64,000 nt of DNA from Panicum virgatum. Its lineage: Eukaryota > Streptophyta > Magnoliopsida > Poales > Poaceae. The stretch is from positions 52,482,951-52,546,950 of the forward strand of contig NC_053138.1 of NCBI RefSeq assembly GCF_016808335.1, written 5' to 3'. Made by a program: the position numbers and the translations under genes. Positions 62,501-64,000 of this stretch are shown piece after piece (the first letter of the stretch is position 1; each line of letters opens with the position of its first letter). The notes below the pieces were generated by a model that was not told where the DNA came from, ran no database searches, and saw only the letters and a program-made list of their open reading frames with translations.

Positions 62501-63037
62501 CCCAAAGTCGGGTAAGCCTTGCTGAGTATTAGTATACTCAGGGTTGTTGTTGTAAACCTTTTAGCATGTTGTGTTCCCGCTGACTTCGAGGAGGTCTGTG
62601 CGTCCTGGATTGGACAGCCGCTTCCTCCGGGTTGGACCGTCGAGTGGGCCCCGTCTTCCCCGTGAAGATTGGGCAGGTTGGCATCACATCGGTGGGCAGG
62701 ATGTGGAGCTCACCTTATATCATCGTCGTGGTTACCGTATTGTATTTCGAACTCAGTTTTAAACTTCCACTGTGTTTTAAACTCTGTCGCTTGTACTAAG
62801 ACTTTTATGTAAAACTAGTGTTGTAAATTATTTTGAAGACTTTTGTGTGCTGGTATCACCTGTGCTCGTCTTCGTACGGGTCTAAGTGCAATTGTGATCC
62901 TGGAGTATAGTAGTTTAATAGGGATTTTACCCGACAGCCTGTCAGGTTACACCGTTTTAAGTGCACAGGAACTTGATTAAGTATTAAAATGATGGTTAGT
63001 GCATTTAAGCCGGTTTAATTTGGACGGTGCTGCTACA
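59488..63037 (+). repeat. 3' LTR, 3550 bp, apparently complete
   Basis: It starts TGTAACACCCCTGTG and ends TGCTACA. A GC-rich block (59800-60730) gives spurious open frames on both strands. The last 200 bp resemble the end of the LTR at 50035 (ACCCGACAG, TTTAAGCCGG versus TTGAGCCGGG), showing that the two families are related. Confidence 0.85.
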
Positions 63038-63132
63038 CTGGCCGGCAGGGAGAGAGGGAAGAGAGAGAGTGTGCGCGTCCTAGAGAGAGAAGCCACCTAG
63101 AGAGGCCGCCCGCCACGCTGCCGCCGGGGAAG

Positions 63133-63781
63133 ATGGAGGAGGCGGAGGGCCACATCATGCCCGCCGTCGGCGCTCTTCCCGCGTTCGAGCCGCGTGCGAC
63201 CCCTACCACCTCCTCTGCGGCGAGGGCAGGGACGACGGGGACGCGACGGCTCTTGCGGCGCTGCTCGGACTCGGAGTCAGAGGACGCGACGATGACAGTG
63301 GCAGCGACATGGTTGTCGTCTACACTGTCGAGGAGGAGGTCTACGCCATGGAGGAGGCCGAGGTGGTGGACATCCCCGCCGCCATCGACGAGGACGACCA
63401 CACGGCGGCGTCAACAGGCCCCTCGCAGGTGGCGACGAGGTCGTCGTCCACACCGCCGAGGATGAGGTCTACGCCGTGGAGGAGGCCGAGTTGTGGACAT
63501 CCCCGCCGCCATCGACGAGGATGACCACGCGGCGGACCTCGGCAGCGTCGACGTCGTGCATGTGCAGGGAGCGCAGGGGTGCGGCCTAGGTTCGGGGAGG
63601 CCGCACTGTGCTGTTGGTCTGCACGTTGTGCGCCTACCACATCCTCGCCAGCTTCGTCGGGAGCGTAGTCTTCACCGACCTATGCGGTTTCGTCCCCGGC
63701 CTGATGGAGCTCTTGTACGCCATTGCTGTAGCCGCCTGGATCGTGGTCTGTATTTTCGCGCTGCCCCAACACCAGCAGTAG
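63133..63781 (+). pseudogene. duplicate (copy 2) of the acidic two-membrane-segment gene
   Basis: It opens with MEEAEGHIMPAVGALPAFE, parallel to the 40673 gene, but its frame is lost within 35 codons; PYHLLCGEGRDDGDATALAAL continues in another frame, as do later pieces. The hydrophobic tail YHILASFVGSVVFTDLC and AIAVAAWIVVCIFALPQHQQ is kept and ends in TAG at 63779-63781. A block (63310-63402) is repeated at 63449-63530 with further length changes. The promoter lies 11.6 kb upstream across the retrotransposon. Several frameshifts make this a pseudogene. Confidence 0.7.
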
Positions 63782-64000
63782 TAGTATCTGTAAACTGGGG
63801 CAGGCCGGCCGATCGATTTGTGTAGATAGAGATATGTTCACAGCAATTTTTGAATGCTCCAGTTCAGGAAAATTCAGGCGCAACCTGGGGTATACAGCAA
63901 GGTTGGGAGCAATATTTCGATGGGGTACATGCTAAATCAGAGGAAGTTTATGTTACCAAACTTGTGGAGGAATGTTTTCTATACAACTTTGCTTTTCAGA
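63782..64000. other. 3' flank of copy 2
   Basis: It begins GTAGTATCTGTAAACTGGGG, the same host sequence that follows the hAT element after copy 1. Nothing else was recognised before the window ends. Confidence 0.5.

Larger units (their letters stand above)
51469..63037 (+). mobile_element. Tekay/Del-like Ty3/gypsy retrotransposon with chromodomain
   Basis: Both LTRs begin TGTAACACCCCTGTG and the 3' LTR ends TGCTACA. Flanks are CTGGT (51464-51468) and CTGGC (63038-63042), a 5-bp target duplication with one mismatch. Internal order is leader, extra ORF, gag, protease, reverse transcriptase, RNase H, integrase, chromodomain, polypurine tract. The LTR copies differ at only a few percent of sites by eye, so insertion is fairly recent. 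The 5' LTR has lost its 3' part and the primer binding site, and the coding frame has stop codons, so the copy cannot act alone. Confidence 0.9.

Overview
The window looks like nuclear DNA of a grass, most likely a panicoid. The evidence is GC-rich single-copy exons in AT-rich flanks, a CACTA transposon with TTTGCCGTGTGCC subterminal repeats, a Stowaway-type MITE, hAT MITEs, and a long-LTR chromodomain gypsy (Tekay/Del-type) element. The species is inferred by style only. Most of the window is transposon; only two host gene loci are visible.

Region 1 (1-14.5 kb) holds one two-exon F-box gene (6442-7738, +). Its 5' flank contains small non-autonomous CACTA-like elements rich in GGTACCGG motifs. 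Its 3' flank contains a tandemly duplicated non-coding block (8724-11153).

Region 2 (14490-39369) is one CACTA element, called C here, that has been filled by other elements. C carries decayed TNP2-type transposase and accessory-protein genes on the minus strand (29.7-36.7 kb). Inside C sits A1 (15125-29593), inside A1 sits B (19102-28709), inside B sits A2 (19180-25549, same family as A1), and inside A2 sits a solo LTR (19764-21185). Each level has its own target-site duplication (AAA, ATA, TAT, ATG, ACCAC), so this is a five-level nest with a readable order of events. A1 and A2 carry tRNA-like modules and what look like successive exons of one captured or element-borne gene.

Region 3 (39.4-64 kb) contains a host locus that was duplicated. 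Copy 1 (40.3-41.3 kb) has a decayed ARM-repeat-type gene on the minus strand, facing away from a short gene (40673-41299) that encodes an acidic N-terminus and two possible membrane segments. Copy 2 is split: its promoter is at 51118-51468 and its body at 63133-63781. They are separated by an 11.6-kb Tekay-like retrotransposon (51469-63037) inserted between TATA box and start codon. That element has an additional coiled-coil ORF upstream of gag. Its gag-pol frame is interrupted only by nonsense codons, with no frameshift. A second, truncated element of a related family (LTR plus leader only) lies at 46396-50840. hAT and Stowaway MITEs fill the rest.

No bacterial-type features (operons, CRISPR, ribosome binding sites) are present or expected. 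Coordinates of element ends come from reading termini and target duplications by eye.
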